Shown here in pieces: positions 43,531 to 54,120 of a stretch of 64,000 bases of DNA (positions within the stretch are counted from its first letter, which is position 1; each line of letters starts with the position of its first letter). The position numbers and the translations under genes are program-made. The DNA lies in contig CAUYUJ010003991.1 in NCBI GenBank assembly GCA_963575745.1, positions 401,364 through 465,363 on the forward strand. The letters run 5' to 3'. The notes beneath the pieces are model-generated. The model saw only the letters and a program-made list of their open reading frames with translations. It did not search any database and was not told the DNA's origin. This stretch comes from Prorocentrum cordatum (taxonomy: Eukaryota; Sar; Dinophyceae; Prorocentrales; Prorocentraceae).

Positions 43531-43674
43531 CGGCCCCCCCCACTCCTCCTCCATCCTTGCTCCTCACAAGGAGCTTCTCTGTGCCAGTTCACCACGTGTG
43601 TCGGTCGGGCGGCCCTGGCGTTTTGCCTGAGACGTACCCACCGCATATGACCCGGAGGATCGACTGCACGAAAG

Positions 43675-43830
43675 GAGGGCCGGTAGTTTTCAACATGTAG
43701 TTCTCGCCCTAGCGCCGCATAATTTCTTTTCAAAAGGTTCCATTCGTTAGGCCGATGCGGGGGCGGGTGTTTTCCTGAATGTGGTTCTCGCCCTAGTTCT
43801 GCGCGCACGTGTCTTCGACGGGTACGACTG
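43675..43830 (-). repeat. Two units of the 82-bp composite repeat, inverted
   Basis: On the minus strand the hallmark gcggcgctagggcgagaac, then tacatgttgaaaac, then accggccctcctttcgtg is seen, and again about 83 bases away (agaactagggcgagaaccac). This is the only clear copy in the opposite orientation. It overlaps the 3' end of the long open frame of E6, which may therefore be read through repeat sequence. Confidence 0.75.
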
Positions 43831-44740
43831 TTAGACGGACATGGGGCGGGTGGTTCATCCCATTCAAAGTGCCTTTGCTTTATTTGTTCTCACACATCGT
43901 GTTCATGACAGTTGTTAATCAGTGAGGACAGTGGATCATCATTCCTTTTCAAGCGGGGGCTCTTGCTGGACCGGACACTTCCTTAAGCAATGACTCAGGA
44001 CAGTTCCATTTCACAACTGGAATCGCGCCTGAATGACATGCCCGTTGATCTCTCGACTTTCGAAAGGGCTGCTTCCCGCAGCGAAAAGCAGTGATTGTAG
44101 GGACTTCTGATGATAGGTCTCGGGGCGGCAATGCGCACTGGAAAATCATTGACGCATCCTTGAGTACCACTGTCAGTGCTCTCAGCGCCGCGAGAAGCAT
44201 GCCCGAGCTGTGGTTTGACTGCTATTCACTGGCCAACATGGCTATTCCATATCCCCGCTAACCAACATGGCCGCCTGGTTGCGGCGCTGGAACGCTTGCC
44301 ATCAATGTGCACATCGTGCGGCGAAGCCCGAAAAGGGCTTGCCGGCCCATACGTTATCGTCTGACCGTGCTGATGCAGGGCCCGACATGTAGACGGGTAT
44401 TCACCAATGTTTATAACAATTTCGCTGGGGAGGCGCCGGGGTGGGGACGGAGAAAGAGGAAACGACGAGAGGGGGAGGGATGAGGGTGGGACGGCCTTTC
44501 CCAGTTCAGCATCCAACCTTGGCACGAGAGTATAAAAAGTTTGCCTCTTTCCGGGGACTGCTCCTAGGTCGTGCAAGGCTCGTGCTGATTCACCTCTTCT
44601 TATCTTCTCCCTCTCCGAACTCCCCTCGTCTCCTTCTTTCCCTCTCCAACTCCCCTCTCGGGAGGAGAGGGAAGCGATGAGTAAGAGGACTAGGACTAGG
44701 GAGGGAGGTGGGGTGGAGGAGAAGGAGGATGATGAGGGCA
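43830..44740. other. Unassigned sequence
   Basis: No gene is supported. A minus-strand frame at 44200-43949 (83 codons) has ordinary composition but no motif. Confidence 0.45.
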
Positions 44741-44744
44741 GAAG

Positions 44745-45370
44745 AGAAGGAAGAGGGCGTCATGGAGGAGGCGGAGGAGGAGGAGGAGGAGGAGGAGCAA
44801 AAGGTGGAGGAGGAGGAGGAGAAGGAGTAGGAGAAGGGAGCGCAGAGGAGGCGGAGGAGGAGGAGGAGGAGGAGGAGGAGGAGGAGGAGCAAAGGCTGCT
44901 TCTCGTCATCCCCCTTCCGTCCGGAGGCGAGACAGCAGCGGTAGCAGCCGGGCTGCTGGCGAGAGGCGGGAGGGCTGGGCCATCCGTGCGACGAAGCCCT
45001 TTCTCTGGGGTGGGAGACCCACGGGGGAGGCGGACGATAAGGGGCATGCTGGAGGGCGAGAGGGCGATGGGGGTGGGAGCTGGATGGGGAGACGATGTAG
45101 GGGGCAGGGGTGGCAGGATGGGTACGAAGGTTTGGGTGGGGCTGGAAGGGGGGGGGAAAGGGGAATTTGGAGGAGGTGAGGGAACAGGAGAAGAGGATGA
45201 TGATGAGGACGAGGGGGGGGATGGTGATCCAGAGAAGTCGAAGAAGGGGGAGGAATAGGAGGCAGTGTGGGGGGGAGGAGGAGGTGGAGGTGGGGGAAAG
45301 GGGGAGGAGGAGGAGTTGGAGGAGGAGGAGGAGGAGGAGAAGGAGGAGGAGGAGGAGGAGGTGGTAAAGG
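44745..45370 (+). repeat. GGA-rich purine tract
   Basis: GGA runs at 44765-44890 and 45265-45360 with a mixed GC-rich middle. The open frames in the middle (e.g. plus strand 44677-45258) are Gly/Glu-rich and composition-driven. Confidence 0.85.
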
Positions 45371-45920
45371 TAAAGGTGAAGGTCGTTGAGGGTCCATATG
45401 TGCTTCAAGCTTGAAACCTGAGAGCGGGCCCCTGTGGGTAATATGGAAGCTGCCCCCCTGAACCGAGCGCTTGTCAGCCCGAGAGACTGCCTGTGGCGGG
45501 CCCCTCTCGCTGCTGCAGCACTGCTGCGGGCAGCGCTGAAGAGCTGCCCCGCTGCAGGGGGGCCCTGCAAACCCGTTCTTCTGAGACCAGAGCAGGAGTC
45601 GGCGGCTGCCCTGACTGGCGGGCCGTCGACTCTGAGGACCTCCCTCCCGCCCTACCCCCCTTCTTTCCCGCCTCTGCCTCTGTCGCAACCAAACAAGGAG
45701 GGAAGGGGCCTGGTACTTCGAGTACTTGCCCGTCCCCACTCCCTCTCTTCTGCGCATGGCAAAACAAGGAACATGTTGGTGGCCTCTGCGTCTTATGGAT
45801 GGCTGCTCACTGGCAGCAAGTAGGCTGTCTGACGCACCACTGGAGAGTACTGTTCATGCACGCACGGCTGCTGTGGCTACTGATGCCACTGCACAGAACA
45901 GATATTCACTGTCGCCTGTT
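45370..45920. other. Unassigned sequence before the retrotransposon block
   Basis: Several frames are open on both strands but none shows a domain. It may contain the truncated 3' end of the minus-strand LINE. Confidence 0.35.
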
Positions 45921-46136
45921 CCTTACTCCATTAGGCCGAGGCCGCACGACCTGTGGGTCGGTGAGGCGGCCGCCACTGCTGCTCTCGGCATCTGGAGCGC
46001 TCGCCGCTCACATCTCTGCCTCCGTGACCGTTTTGTAGTGCGTCTTCCATCCCTGGAGCGACATGGACGGTGATGTGCATGGGGCCCTCGGCTGGTACGT
46101 CGTCGTGACCAATTGGCTGGCTGCCTGGTGACCCGC

Positions 46137-48149
46137 TTACTGTGGTGCCTCCACCTCGTCATAGCCGTACCCATGAGGTCGCTTCGACCACTTGGTGTCG
46201 ACCCCCTCGAGCTCGTCATTCTGGCGATGGCTGTAGTCGATCTCCCACTGGAAAGGCCCCCCCGTACGTGGCGAGAGGTGTCCGTCAGGCACGTGTGGAA
46301 ACTCTTCGCCGTCTTCCAGGTATCTTTGGGATTCTCCGGCTGGTGCTTCATGATTTAGATACACTGCGCACGCTCCATCTCTTCGTGCGGGTTGGGTCAG
46401 CGATCATGCGCGATGCGGCCCAGGCTGGTGGTGATGCGCTCCTCCTGCCCCCGGAGCTGGTTGATGGCTTAGTCGTTTTGTCCCGGTTGGAGGTGTAGAC
46501 AAGCGCCGTCGCTTTCAGGCTCGCGTGGGCCGTGTTGGGCCTGTATTCTATACGGCCGAATGTTTGCTCCTGATGTCCTCCACGCACATGTGGCTTCTTG
46601 ATCAGCACGGCCATATCGTTGTTGTCCTCCTTTCCGAGCCACGCCACTGGATTGCCAGGCTGTGTCGGGGAGGCGTCTGCCATCGCAGATAGGTGCTGGT
46701 TGCATTCGTTTGCGTGCGACACGTGACAGCTCGCTCGTTGGTTGAATCCGCCAAAACATCTACGGAGAAAAGGGACCGTAGTGGTTGTCGGGACTGTGGC
46801 TCTCCCTGTGCCCTCCATGTTCTTCTGGTTTTCCTTAGGGATGATAGGCTTGTGGTAGTCCTCGTTCTCCTACACTTCTGTTCTACACTTGTTTTGTAGG
46901 GCTCGATGTTGTGGTCCCCGTTTGGCCTCGAGTTGTTCCCTGGGGTGGTTACATCGTGGGTCCCCCGTAGTTATGCAGTGGGGGAGGTGACGTTGCTTGA
47001 CTCCTTGCCAAAGGGGAAACGTAGTTGGAACCCAGGCGCATTTGTAGAGCAGTTCGGTTCCCGTCGTTTTGTCGGTCCCTGTGTAGTATTTTGGCTGCCC
47101 CCGTTCCAGTGGCCCATGCCCTGCTTCCCAGGAAGTAGTAGTAGGGCTAGGCGTGGTTACAGGGCGGTGCCGCTGTCTGCTCGGCTCCACGTGGGTTTGG
47201 TTGCTGTTTGTTGTTGCTCCTAGCTGCTTAGCCACTGGTCCGTCGCAGGCGATTCCCCCGTAGGCCTCCTCACCGTCTTGACCAGTTGCCTTTTCTGTTT
47301 CCAGCGCAAGATGTTCTTGCGTGACCTCCTAGGGCCTCTGATTCGAATATATTCTGCTGGTATGAGCAGCAGCGCCCTTTCGATGGTCAACATACTCGCC
47401 CGAATGAGCTGGATATGTTCCCACATTGAGTCGATGACGCGGCTGCGGAGGCGGATGATCGTTGGTCTGACAAATTGTGTAGGGTTCACAGAGCGTGGTG
47501 TTAGACGTTTGCTCTGCAGAATTCTTATCTGCGGGATAGAGAGCCGCATGCACAACTTTGAAAACAGCGGCCGCTCCGTCCGGCATGGGGCGCGTGCGGT
47601 TCTGGCCCGCAATGCGCACACATACCCGATCGAGGTCGCTTGGCCAGTCGCATTATTCTTCCCCTCCGCCCTCCATCTTCGTGGGCTGCACCCTGCAACT
47701 GCTTTCCGTGCTATCGGTAGTAGTGCGTTGCGCGGGAAACCTCTGAGCCAAGCCCTGAGCACTTGGGTCGGCGTAACTGTTCCTTTCGCAAGTCTGCCTT
47801 TCATTGCTATGCCTACTCGATCTGATGGTGAGCCACAGTAAAGATTTCTATTTCCTTTTGCGCGTGCTAGCTGTACTAGGGGAGGGGTGTGGGCTGCATC
47901 TCGGCAATATGGTTGCCTCTTAGTGGCGAAGTGGGCAGGGGGAGGTGGTGGGGGGGGAGGGCGGCGGCCCCGTCGCAAGTACTTGGGGGGCGGGTGAAGA
48001 GCGTGTAAGTGTCTCCCCCCCTGTCTACTGCACCACCTGGTAGTGTTCCCTTGTGCGTAGTTCCCTGTGGTACGTAGCGGCGCGTAGTAGGTTCGCCATG
48101 CACCCCCCGCGTATATGCGTTTTGGTCCGTAGTTCCTGGAATGGCACAA
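46137..48149 (-). pseudogene. LINE-B ORF2 remnant
   Basis: The 309-codon frame at 48149-47220 carries RIRGPRRSRKNILRWKQKRQ near its end, a basic linker of the kind found between endonuclease and RT, but the rest is unrecognised. After frame changes come LYKCAWVPTTFPLWQGVKQR (47235-46870), VSHANECNQHLSAMADAS (46818-46348) and EIDYSHRQNDELEGVDTKW (46364-46137). The catalytic aspartates of the RT palm were not found. Confidence 0.45.
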
Positions 48150-48389
48150 GGTCCTGGCGAATGGACATCACTATGCGTGTGTGCCCCTTGCGAGTATGCG
48201 GTGGCATGAAGGGAAGCCGTCGAGTCGGATCTGGTGCGCTCGAGGGCGCGGGGCTTGCAGCAGCTATATGCTCTGGCGGGCTGGGTGCGATGGGGAGCGA
48301 GGCTCTCGGTGGCCCAAGTTGAGCTGGCTCGTGCTGCATTCATAGGCGGCGGTTGGGCTGGCGTTCTATCGCCCTCTCGAGGCCAATCT

Positions 48390-49010
48390 TCGGCCCCCCC
48401 GAGCTGCTCTTGACCGCCCCCCCACCCTGGCGCGCGATCGCCGCTTTGAGCCTCTTGGAACCCTAGCAGCGCCGTCGCCACGCCCTCCTCGATGTTGGCC
48501 TTGAAGAGGGCCGCTCTGCAGTACAGGCTGGTGTGGATCACGAATGTCACTGTGGCCGGGCGCTCGTTGCCGTCCATCGCCGCGTCGCCCTGGTCCGTCG
48601 CCTGCACTTTGCACTGTTGGGATATCTCCGTCATCACCTTCATGCCCTACTGCCCGCCGAGCGTCTCCATGAATTCCCTGGGCGTCGTGAGAACTGGCTG
48701 CGCCGCCTCTGGCAAGTCTGCGTCGTTCTTCATTTCCGTGCCCCCCTCGTTTACGAAGCTGGCGGCGGCGCGTCCGCGCGGTGGCCCAGGCTTGTGGCTC
48801 TTGCCGAGCCCCTTGGCCTTGCGGCCGCACTCTCTCACCGCCCCCGTGGAACCCTGCACCGCGTCGTTGGCGGGGCTCAGCATCCAGAAGTCGCCCGCGT
48901 CGTTGGGCAGGCCCCTGATGGCCTCGCTGTTCTGGAGCGTCAGCTTCTGGAGGTCCGCGGCTTCGCCGCTCTGCTCCGCCGCGGCGCGCGGGCGACTTCT
49001 TATTCCTCCC
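48390..49010 (-). pseudogene. LINE ORF1-like protein, one in-frame stop
   Basis: The minus-strand frame starts in AADLQKLTLQNSEAIRGLP, passes GRKAKGLGKSHKPGPPRGRA and has a TAG in MEFMETLGGQ-stop-GMKVM (about 48644). It continues ISQQCKVQATDQ, ATVTFVIHTSLYCRAALFK, then a Gly-rich end. The order (a helix with L-x-L-x-x-S/N, a G-P-P block, then a T-F segment with an R-A helix) is the one seen in the plus-strand ORF1 at 52877-53575 (ILARLSLSSAAEIREL, TGPPCVQVWVALF, LVRVTFAVDHSHQYLEG). ORF1 proteins of LINEs bind element RNA. One stop and no other disruption suggest a fairly young copy. Confidence 0.6.
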
Positions 49011-49298
49011 CCCCAATTAAGCGCCCGCGGCTCCGTTCTTCCATCGCAGGGGCGAATTCTGTTTAACGTAGCTCACTCCACATCCATTGTTTTTCTTTTT
49101 GCCCTTACGGAATGAAGGGCTGCTGGCTGCTCTTTCTCACGTTTCCCTCGGCCGCTGACAGTTGCAACCCGCTGCGGGCGAACAGTGGGGATCGATCGGA
49201 GGAGATCTGTCGCAAGACCTCATCGTTTGACGCGCTGGCCCTTGTCGGCGCGAAGGTGAAGGCAGCGGCGGGTGCTCCGGTGAGGCGACGTCAGGTGC

Positions 49299-49860
49299 AT
49301 GCGCCAGTTGCATCGTTCTCGCGTCGTGGTTGAAGCAGGATATCGCTCTAGCCCATTCGTCGCCAACTCTGGTGGGTGCTCGGTTGTCCTGGGAAGGAGA
49401 TTTTCGGAGGCGCACATCGCGCGGGTCGCGGTTCCCCATCCTGAACTTCATGGCCGTGGGCTCCATGCTCGACTGAAAAATGGCTCCTGGGATATAGTCT
49501 GCACTGCTTTGTATTATCCCCTGGGTCTCGGAATCTTTCGGCGATGAGCGGGTGCCGGCTTACCTGCGATCAACTTACTTCGCGGTTGGCCGAACAATTT
49601 CGAGCTACTCGGTCCACTCTAATCGCGGGTGTGGATCTGAATGACGGGCTCGGGTTAGTGCATGCCGCAGGGCAAGGGTGGGTGCGCGATGAGGAGCATG
49701 TCGCCCGGTCGTCCCACGCCAGCCAGTCACGCTAGGCACGGGTAGCGGTGGGGGAGGTGATAGCGAATCATGACTTGCGTGCTACTTACTGTGCTCGGGA
49801 GCGAGCGCCGACCTTCTATGGCAACACGGGCGGGACGAGCACGACTGATTATTGCGTCTA
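49299..49860 (+). pseudogene. LINE-C endonuclease domain (broken)
   Basis: Three frames in succession: 49299-49547 includes VANSGGCSVVLGRRFSEAHI and SWDIVCTALYYPLG. 49544-49735 includes TLIAGVDLNDGLG, where the D-x-N of this endonuclease superfamily (EEP fold) is kept. About 49800-49850 reads TFYGNTGGTSTTDYCV, in the place of the S-x-x-D-H block, with Tyr where His would be. In the family the domain nicks target DNA to prime reverse transcription. Confidence 0.65.
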
Positions 49861-49980
49861 CCGCGCCCGCTTGTGGACCAGATGTCTCGTAGCAGCCCTC
49901 TTCGCCGAGTGGTCGTGAGCTGCAAATTATTCCCACTGCTAGACCTGCTGACCACCTCTTCATCATGATTAAAACCGCAT

Positions 49981-50478
49981 ATGTGCCCTCTTACTCCTAC
50001 CTCCACTCCTCGTGCTAAACCTCACGTCTGGGATCGTGATCTGCTCGCGCGGTGTCTGCGACGCGGCGAGCGACGTGCTGAGTTTGCGCGGGCTCTACAT
50101 CGCCGACTGGAGGCTGGCGAGAATGTTCTCGCTGATTTGTTGGGCAAGTCTACGGCCGATGAGTTATTTGAACAGATTAACACTATACTGGTTGAGGTTG
50201 GTCAAGAGGTTTTCGGTAGCCCCAAAAGTGAGCAACGCAAAGCCCATAGACTTGAGCGAGAACACCTGCTCGAGCAGCGACGGCAAGTTAGGCTTATGCT
50301 TCCAGAGGTTGCTGAAGAGTACGTTGTGCAAGTCCAGCGCCGTCTTCGGGATGCGTCGCGTCTGCGCCGCTGGTTTCGTAGACGTGCTTTGGAGGAGTGG
50401 AGGGGGGCGCTGTTAGAGGAGGTGCAAGAACATTGGACATGCCGTCGATTAGCTGAAGCGACTCGATTGTCTAGGTGA
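49981..50478 (+). pseudogene. LINE-C linker between endonuclease and RT
   Basis: A 165-codon open frame rich in Arg, Glu and Leu (LLARCLRRGERRAEFARALH, EQINTILVEVGQEVFGSP, RLEREHLLEQRRQVRLMLP). Such a basic helical segment joins EN and RT in these elements. It is uninterrupted, although both neighbours are shifted. Confidence 0.6.
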
Positions 50479-50592
50479 GCGGCTGGTTCGAGATTCGGCC
50501 CGAAGAAGCGCGATTCTGCCGCGATTCGAGGGGCGGTCGATGATGCTGCTGGACTTAGATGCACGTTTGCTCTGCGTGGGCCTCTCGGAGGC

Positions 50593-51593
50593 ATGTCGGC
50601 GGTATCGGTTGATGACTGGCGTGAGTGGCGGTCTGAGTGGATCCCTCGAGCTCCGCCTCCAGCGCAGCCCTCGGAAGGTGATTTTCGAGCTGCTCGTGGA
50701 GATCTGCGGGCTACTATGTCTCGCCTGACGCGCGCAGGCAAACGCCGAGCCGCTCCCGAATGGTCTCCTCCACCAGAGCTCCGGTGGCTGTCACTGTTCC
50801 CGAAGAAGAACTTGAGCCAGTTGCCTTCTGGAGTGGGCGCTGTTGCGTGCCCGCGTACTTTGGAGAATTTCAGAGGCTTGATTGTCTGGGGGCATGCTCG
50901 AACAAGGCGTTGTGGGCAAATTCCGGTTGTCTGGGGCTGTAGTCGGGGAGCGCTTATTCCGCGGCCTGATGGGAAAACTCGCTGGGTCCACCTCCTGGGC
51001 CCCTTTGGGAGGGCCTGGGCGTCGGGGCGATGGCCCAGCGGGGGCAGCTGCAGGGTGCCGACCAGGACCATGGGCTTCTGAGGCATCGACGTCGTGAGTG
51101 TGCGCTCATGGTCCAGGGTATCACAGGTAAATGGCTACATCGCATTGGCTATACTTTCGTGACTAAGGCCCATGACTTGACGGATGCGTTTGCAAGCAGT
51201 GCCAGACCGCCGATGGAGTCTGCAATTCGAGATCTACGTTGGGGATCATCTGTGCGATTTGGCCACCAACGTCTTAGGAGTGCTGTTATCACGGTGCGAG
51301 GGCACGAGGAGGATGTCTATATTTCACCGAGGAGTGGGGGGCTGATGGGGGATGAGTTAGCAGTCAACACCTTCGTTCGCTCCTGCGTCCCTCCTGTGCA
51401 GAAGTGGCTGGGTGCCCACTCCGCGATCGACCCTCAGGCCTCTGTGCTCTGTGTTAGGGTGCCGTTCTTTCGAGATAACCGGCTTCAGTTTGAACGTGAG
51501 GCGGTCAAGTGCTCGCTTACGAAGTACGCTGATGATCTTACCAGGGAGCCTTTGCTCCCGCGAGGATTTCAGCCTCGCGAGCTGGCCCATTAA
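50593..51593 (+). pseudogene. LINE-C reverse transcriptase (two frames, YADD present)
   Basis: Frame one (50593-51081) has the entry RRAAPEWSPPPELRWLSLFP and the finger block ALIPRPDGKTRWVHLLGPFG, where R-P-D-G-K is typical of LINE RTs. After a frame change, 51030-51593 carries GGLMGDELAVNTFVRSC, the Gly-Asp block before the palm, and SLTKYADDLTREPL. The catalytic YADD lies at 51525-51536. The catalytic motif is thus intact, while the finger-palm junction is frameshifted, with a stop TGA at 51079-51081. The palm frame ends at 51593. Confidence 0.8.
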
Positions 51594-51614
51594 AGCCGGC
51601 TGTCTAATCCGTCG

Positions 51615-52530
51615 TTGGACGAGCACCTTGCTGAAGTCGGCTTTGCTCAGAATCTCACCAAGCAGGACGCATTGTTGCACGTTCAGGGGTACGGAGCTGC
51701 TACATGTCTTCGTGATGTTCGAACGGGTTGTCTCGTGTTTCCTGGAAAGGCTGTTCAGTGTGCTAAGAGTCTGGGATCCTGGTTATTTTCTATACCAACT
51801 AGCTGCGAGTTTGAACTAAAGTCTCGTATCAGTGCGGTTTGTCCTGGGTGGTATCAGATGGGCGGGTTCTGGACTCTACGGGGCGTCCCTCACCGACTTA
51901 GACGTTGTTTACTGATCTCAAAGATTTATATCGTGGCTCCCTCTGGGCTTGACGCGTTTCCCCCGAGTTTGCAACAAGTCCAGCGCCTGCAGCATGTTGT
52001 GGCACAGTATGCTAGGAAGGCGATGCTGGGTCAGGTTGTTAATTGGGCCTCTGGGGTTCACCCAAAAAGTCTCTCTTCTGAGGCTGTTCTTCGATGGTGG
52101 CGTCTTGTCCCTCTAGATCTGGAGATAAGAATACGTCGTCTCCGACTCTGGCAGAGGGTTTCAAATGTCCCTTGGGCCCATCGTCAACTTCTGGCTTGTC
52201 TATCTGGATCTGCCGGTAGTGATTCATATCATGTTGACCTGAAAGTTATGTTGGATGGGGGTGGTGTCTCCATGGGCTCAGCGTGCGCGTGCAGATTCTG
52301 CTCGCCTTCATGTGATTTATGAAGGGGCTGCGTTACTGGAGCAATTCGAAGGAAGGTGTTTTCTATGTTTTGCTGATCCTGAGTGGGCTGCAGTATGTTA
52401 TAGTATTGATGTGCCTCAGTTACGTGCTGCTGTCTTGTCTTTGAATATTTCTCCTCCTGGGACGCCGACTGCTGCTGCTGTCGTGGGGGATGGGGGCTGG
52501 GGTCGGTGCCGTGTTTACTTGCATGATTAA
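51615..52530 (+). pseudogene. LINE-C post-RT region
   Basis: 51615-52322 is open for 235 codons: GFAQNLTKQDALLHVQG, KSLGSWLFSIPTSCEFELKS, RRCLLISKIYIVAPSGLDAF, SEAVLRWWRLVPLDLEIRI and RRLRLWQRVSNVP. A frame change then gives 52255-52530 with SPWAQRARADSARLHVIYEG and EGRCFLCFADPEWAAV. LINE-A's 55629-55111 (minus) has the same blocks, e.g. RYWGLERTANALRVRRLRWY against RWWRLVPLDLEIRIRRLRLW, so the two belong to one lineage. Confidence 0.75.
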
Positions 52531-52629
52531 GGACAAGACTGGGAGGCATATAGGCGGGCCTTACCATATAGATGTGCTCTACATGCCATCTTCTTTCTCA
52601 CCGCGGGTTTGGAGCCTTAGCTAATGTCG

Positions 52630-52850
52630 TGGCTGTGACTAACCAGTGCTGCGTGTGTCTTGCCACCTCTGCTCATCTCGAGAGCGCCCGACGTCGCTTG
52701 TCTCGTAGTATGGTCAAAGGGCAGGCACCCTAAGGATTGCACCCGCAACTTGGCTGACATTCGGAGCCCAGCATCTCTTAAGTGTCCTCAGTGCGAGTTC
52801 TCTGCAGGCGTTTTGTCCGAAGTGCAGGTGCATCTCAGATCACGCCTTGA
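52630..52850 (+). pseudogene. LINE-C C-terminal zinc fingers
   Basis: One frame reads NQCCVCLATSAHLESARRRL; after a frame change KCPQCEFSAGVLSEVQVHL follows. Both are C-x-x-C...H type fingers. LINE-A has the matching tail CNQRFPTYAALV ... CLWCHSTFSYRK ... CHRD. Such fingers bind nucleic acid in LINE ORF2 tails. Confidence 0.65.
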
Positions 52851-52876
52851 CCCTCTTCCTCTGCCACCGCCTGACG

Positions 52877-53575
52877 ATGGACGCGACTCCGTCGTGGACG
52901 CTGTCATCGCCCGCTGCTGTCGCCGAGGGAGACAAGTCGAACCAGCGCAAGCGGCGGGCGATCGAGGACGCAGTAGAGGAGGCCAAGAAGGAGGGAGGAG
53001 GCAAAGGCAGCGGGGTTCTCAGGGCCCCAGTGGCCATCCTAGCGCGGCTGTCCCTCAGCAGCGCTGCAGAAATACGGGAGCTGTGCGGCGTCGTCTTCGT
53101 GACCTGTTTGGTAGACGCCGAGCGCGCAGTCATCGAGGCCGCCAAGGCCGCAGGCGTCGCATATCATCAAGAGGCGAAGCGGCGGAAGGCAGACAATTCT
53201 TCAGAGACTACGGGCCCTCCCTGTGTTCAAGTTTGGGTCGCCCTTTTTCGTGCCATAGGCCAGGCCGGCCCACCGCCCGATGTCGCCAAGTCGCTGGACC
53301 AGTACTGGAACGATTTCAGTATGAAGAACAGCATCGATCAGGCGGTGACGAGTGTGAGGGCGTGTCGGGCGCGGCCGACTCGCAAGCAGGACAACCAGAA
53401 GCAGGACAACCAGAAGGCCTTGGTGCGGGTGACGTTCGCGGTGGATCACAGTCATCAGTATCTCGAGGGCGCCATAGTGAAGTTCTTCCACTCCATCGGT
53501 GCGAACAAGAAGTATGGGGCGGCGCCCGGGGGCGCCCTCGAGCGGGATGCACAACGTTTGCTGGACCAGCTGTAA
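52877..53575 (+). CDS. LINE ORF1-like protein, intact frame (232 codons)
   Basis: The frame is open from an upstream Met at 52847; I prefer the Met at 52877 (MDATPSWTLSSP) because the ten residues before it overlap the end of LINE-C ORF2. Layout: basic region KSNQRKRRAIEDAVEEAKKE, helix ILARLSLSSAAEIREL, CLVDAERAVIEAAKAAGVAY, TGPPCVQVWVALFRAIG, a short duplicated QKQDNQK-like patch (KQDNQKQDNQK), then LVRVTFAVDHSHQYLEGAIV and GGALERDAQRLLDQL. The same blocks occur in LINE-B's ORF1 on the other strand. The expected role is RNA binding in a retrotransposon particle. The uninterrupted frame among ruined neighbours suggests recent insertion. ORF2 would be expected downstream, but only an unassigned frame follows. 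Confidence 0.65.
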   Translation: MDATPSWTLSSPAAVAEGDKSNQRKRRAIEDAVEEAKKEGGGKGSGVLRAPVAILARLSLSSAAEIRELCGVVFVTCLVDAERAVIEAAKAAGVAYHQEAKRRKADNSSETTGPPCVQVWVALFRAIGQAGPPPDVAKSLDQYWNDFSMKNSIDQAVTSVRACRARPTRKQDNQKQDNQKALVRVTFAVDHSHQYLEGAIVKFFHSIGANKKYGAAPGGALERDAQRLLDQL

Positions 53576-53700
53576 GGGAAGTAAGCGGTCCGACTTCGTT
53601 ACCACTGGTGAATGATGATGCTCAGGGTTCTGTGGGTGTATTTGAGGAGTGTCGTCTACCACCAGTACTTCAATTGAATGTGGGTAGTCTGTGCACGGAT

Positions 53701-54120
53701 ACTTGATTGAGTATGGGGACAAGCGCATGGAGTGGGGCGTCTGCTCTGCCTACGACGTGCGCGGGGTCTTCGACGTTACCGACTCGTTCGATGGGTTCAG
53801 CAGGTAGGCTGCCTGCTCCTCTGATTCCATCCAGATCTGAGCCTCGAATTCGACTTTTCGTTCAGCCCATCGGGGTCCGTCCTGGGTCCTCGGCCTCGGC
53901 CCTCGGTCGCTCCGTGGCCCCTCGACCTCCTCCTGCTCGATCTCGCCCTCCCGTCCCTCCTCCGCCCGCGTTTTGTGGTAGTGAGCGATTCCGTGCTAGT
54001 GAAGGGTTCCTTGAGCCGCAACGTCGTGGATTGCTCCCCTCCCCCGTCTCGGGTACCTCGGGACAGGGGCCTTGTGTCTCTGAGATCTCCGTGGTGCGGC
54101 CGAGGATCGATTTGCTTTGA
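53701..54120 (+). CDS. Unrecognised Ser/Pro-rich ORF after ORF1
   Basis: About 137 codons in one frame: SMGTSAWSGASALPTTC, then Pro/Arg/Ser-rich sequence and GSERFRASEGFLEPQRRGLL, closing VRPRIDLL-stop. It stands where ORF2 of the element with the intact ORF1 would begin, but shows no endonuclease motif. It could be the N-terminal extension of such an ORF2, cut off by the neighbouring LINE-A, or chance. Confidence 0.3.

Larger units (their letters stand above)
45923..49016 (-). mobile_element. LINE-B: minus-strand retrotransposon with ORF1 and partial ORF2
   Basis: On the minus strand an ORF1-type region (49016-48390) is followed by a long frame of unclear identity (48149-47220), then ORF2-like remnants (47235-46870, 46818-46348, 46364-46137). 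The segment at 46818-46348 has SHANECNQHLSAMADAS, which aligns by eye with KHANEHDQLFAMAAIDHSS in the RT finger region of the minus-strand LINE at 54-59 kb. Endonuclease and the YADD palm are not visible, so the copy has internal deletions and many frameshifts. Its 5' end meets the plus-strand LINE-C head-to-head near 49.05 kb. Confidence 0.6.
49100..52870 (+). mobile_element. LINE-C: nearly full ORF2 of a plus-strand LINE, frameshifted
   Basis: Domain order on the plus strand: apurinic-type endonuclease (49299-49860), linker (49981-50478), RT fingers (50593-51080), RT palm with YADD (51084-51593), post-RT region (51615-52322 and 52255-52530) and zinc-finger tail (52630-52850). At least six frame changes separate the parts, so the copy cannot be translated whole, yet every domain is recognisable. 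No ORF1 precedes it; LINE-B's ORF1 lies upstream in the other orientation. The assignment rests on domain order and motifs. Confidence 0.8.
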
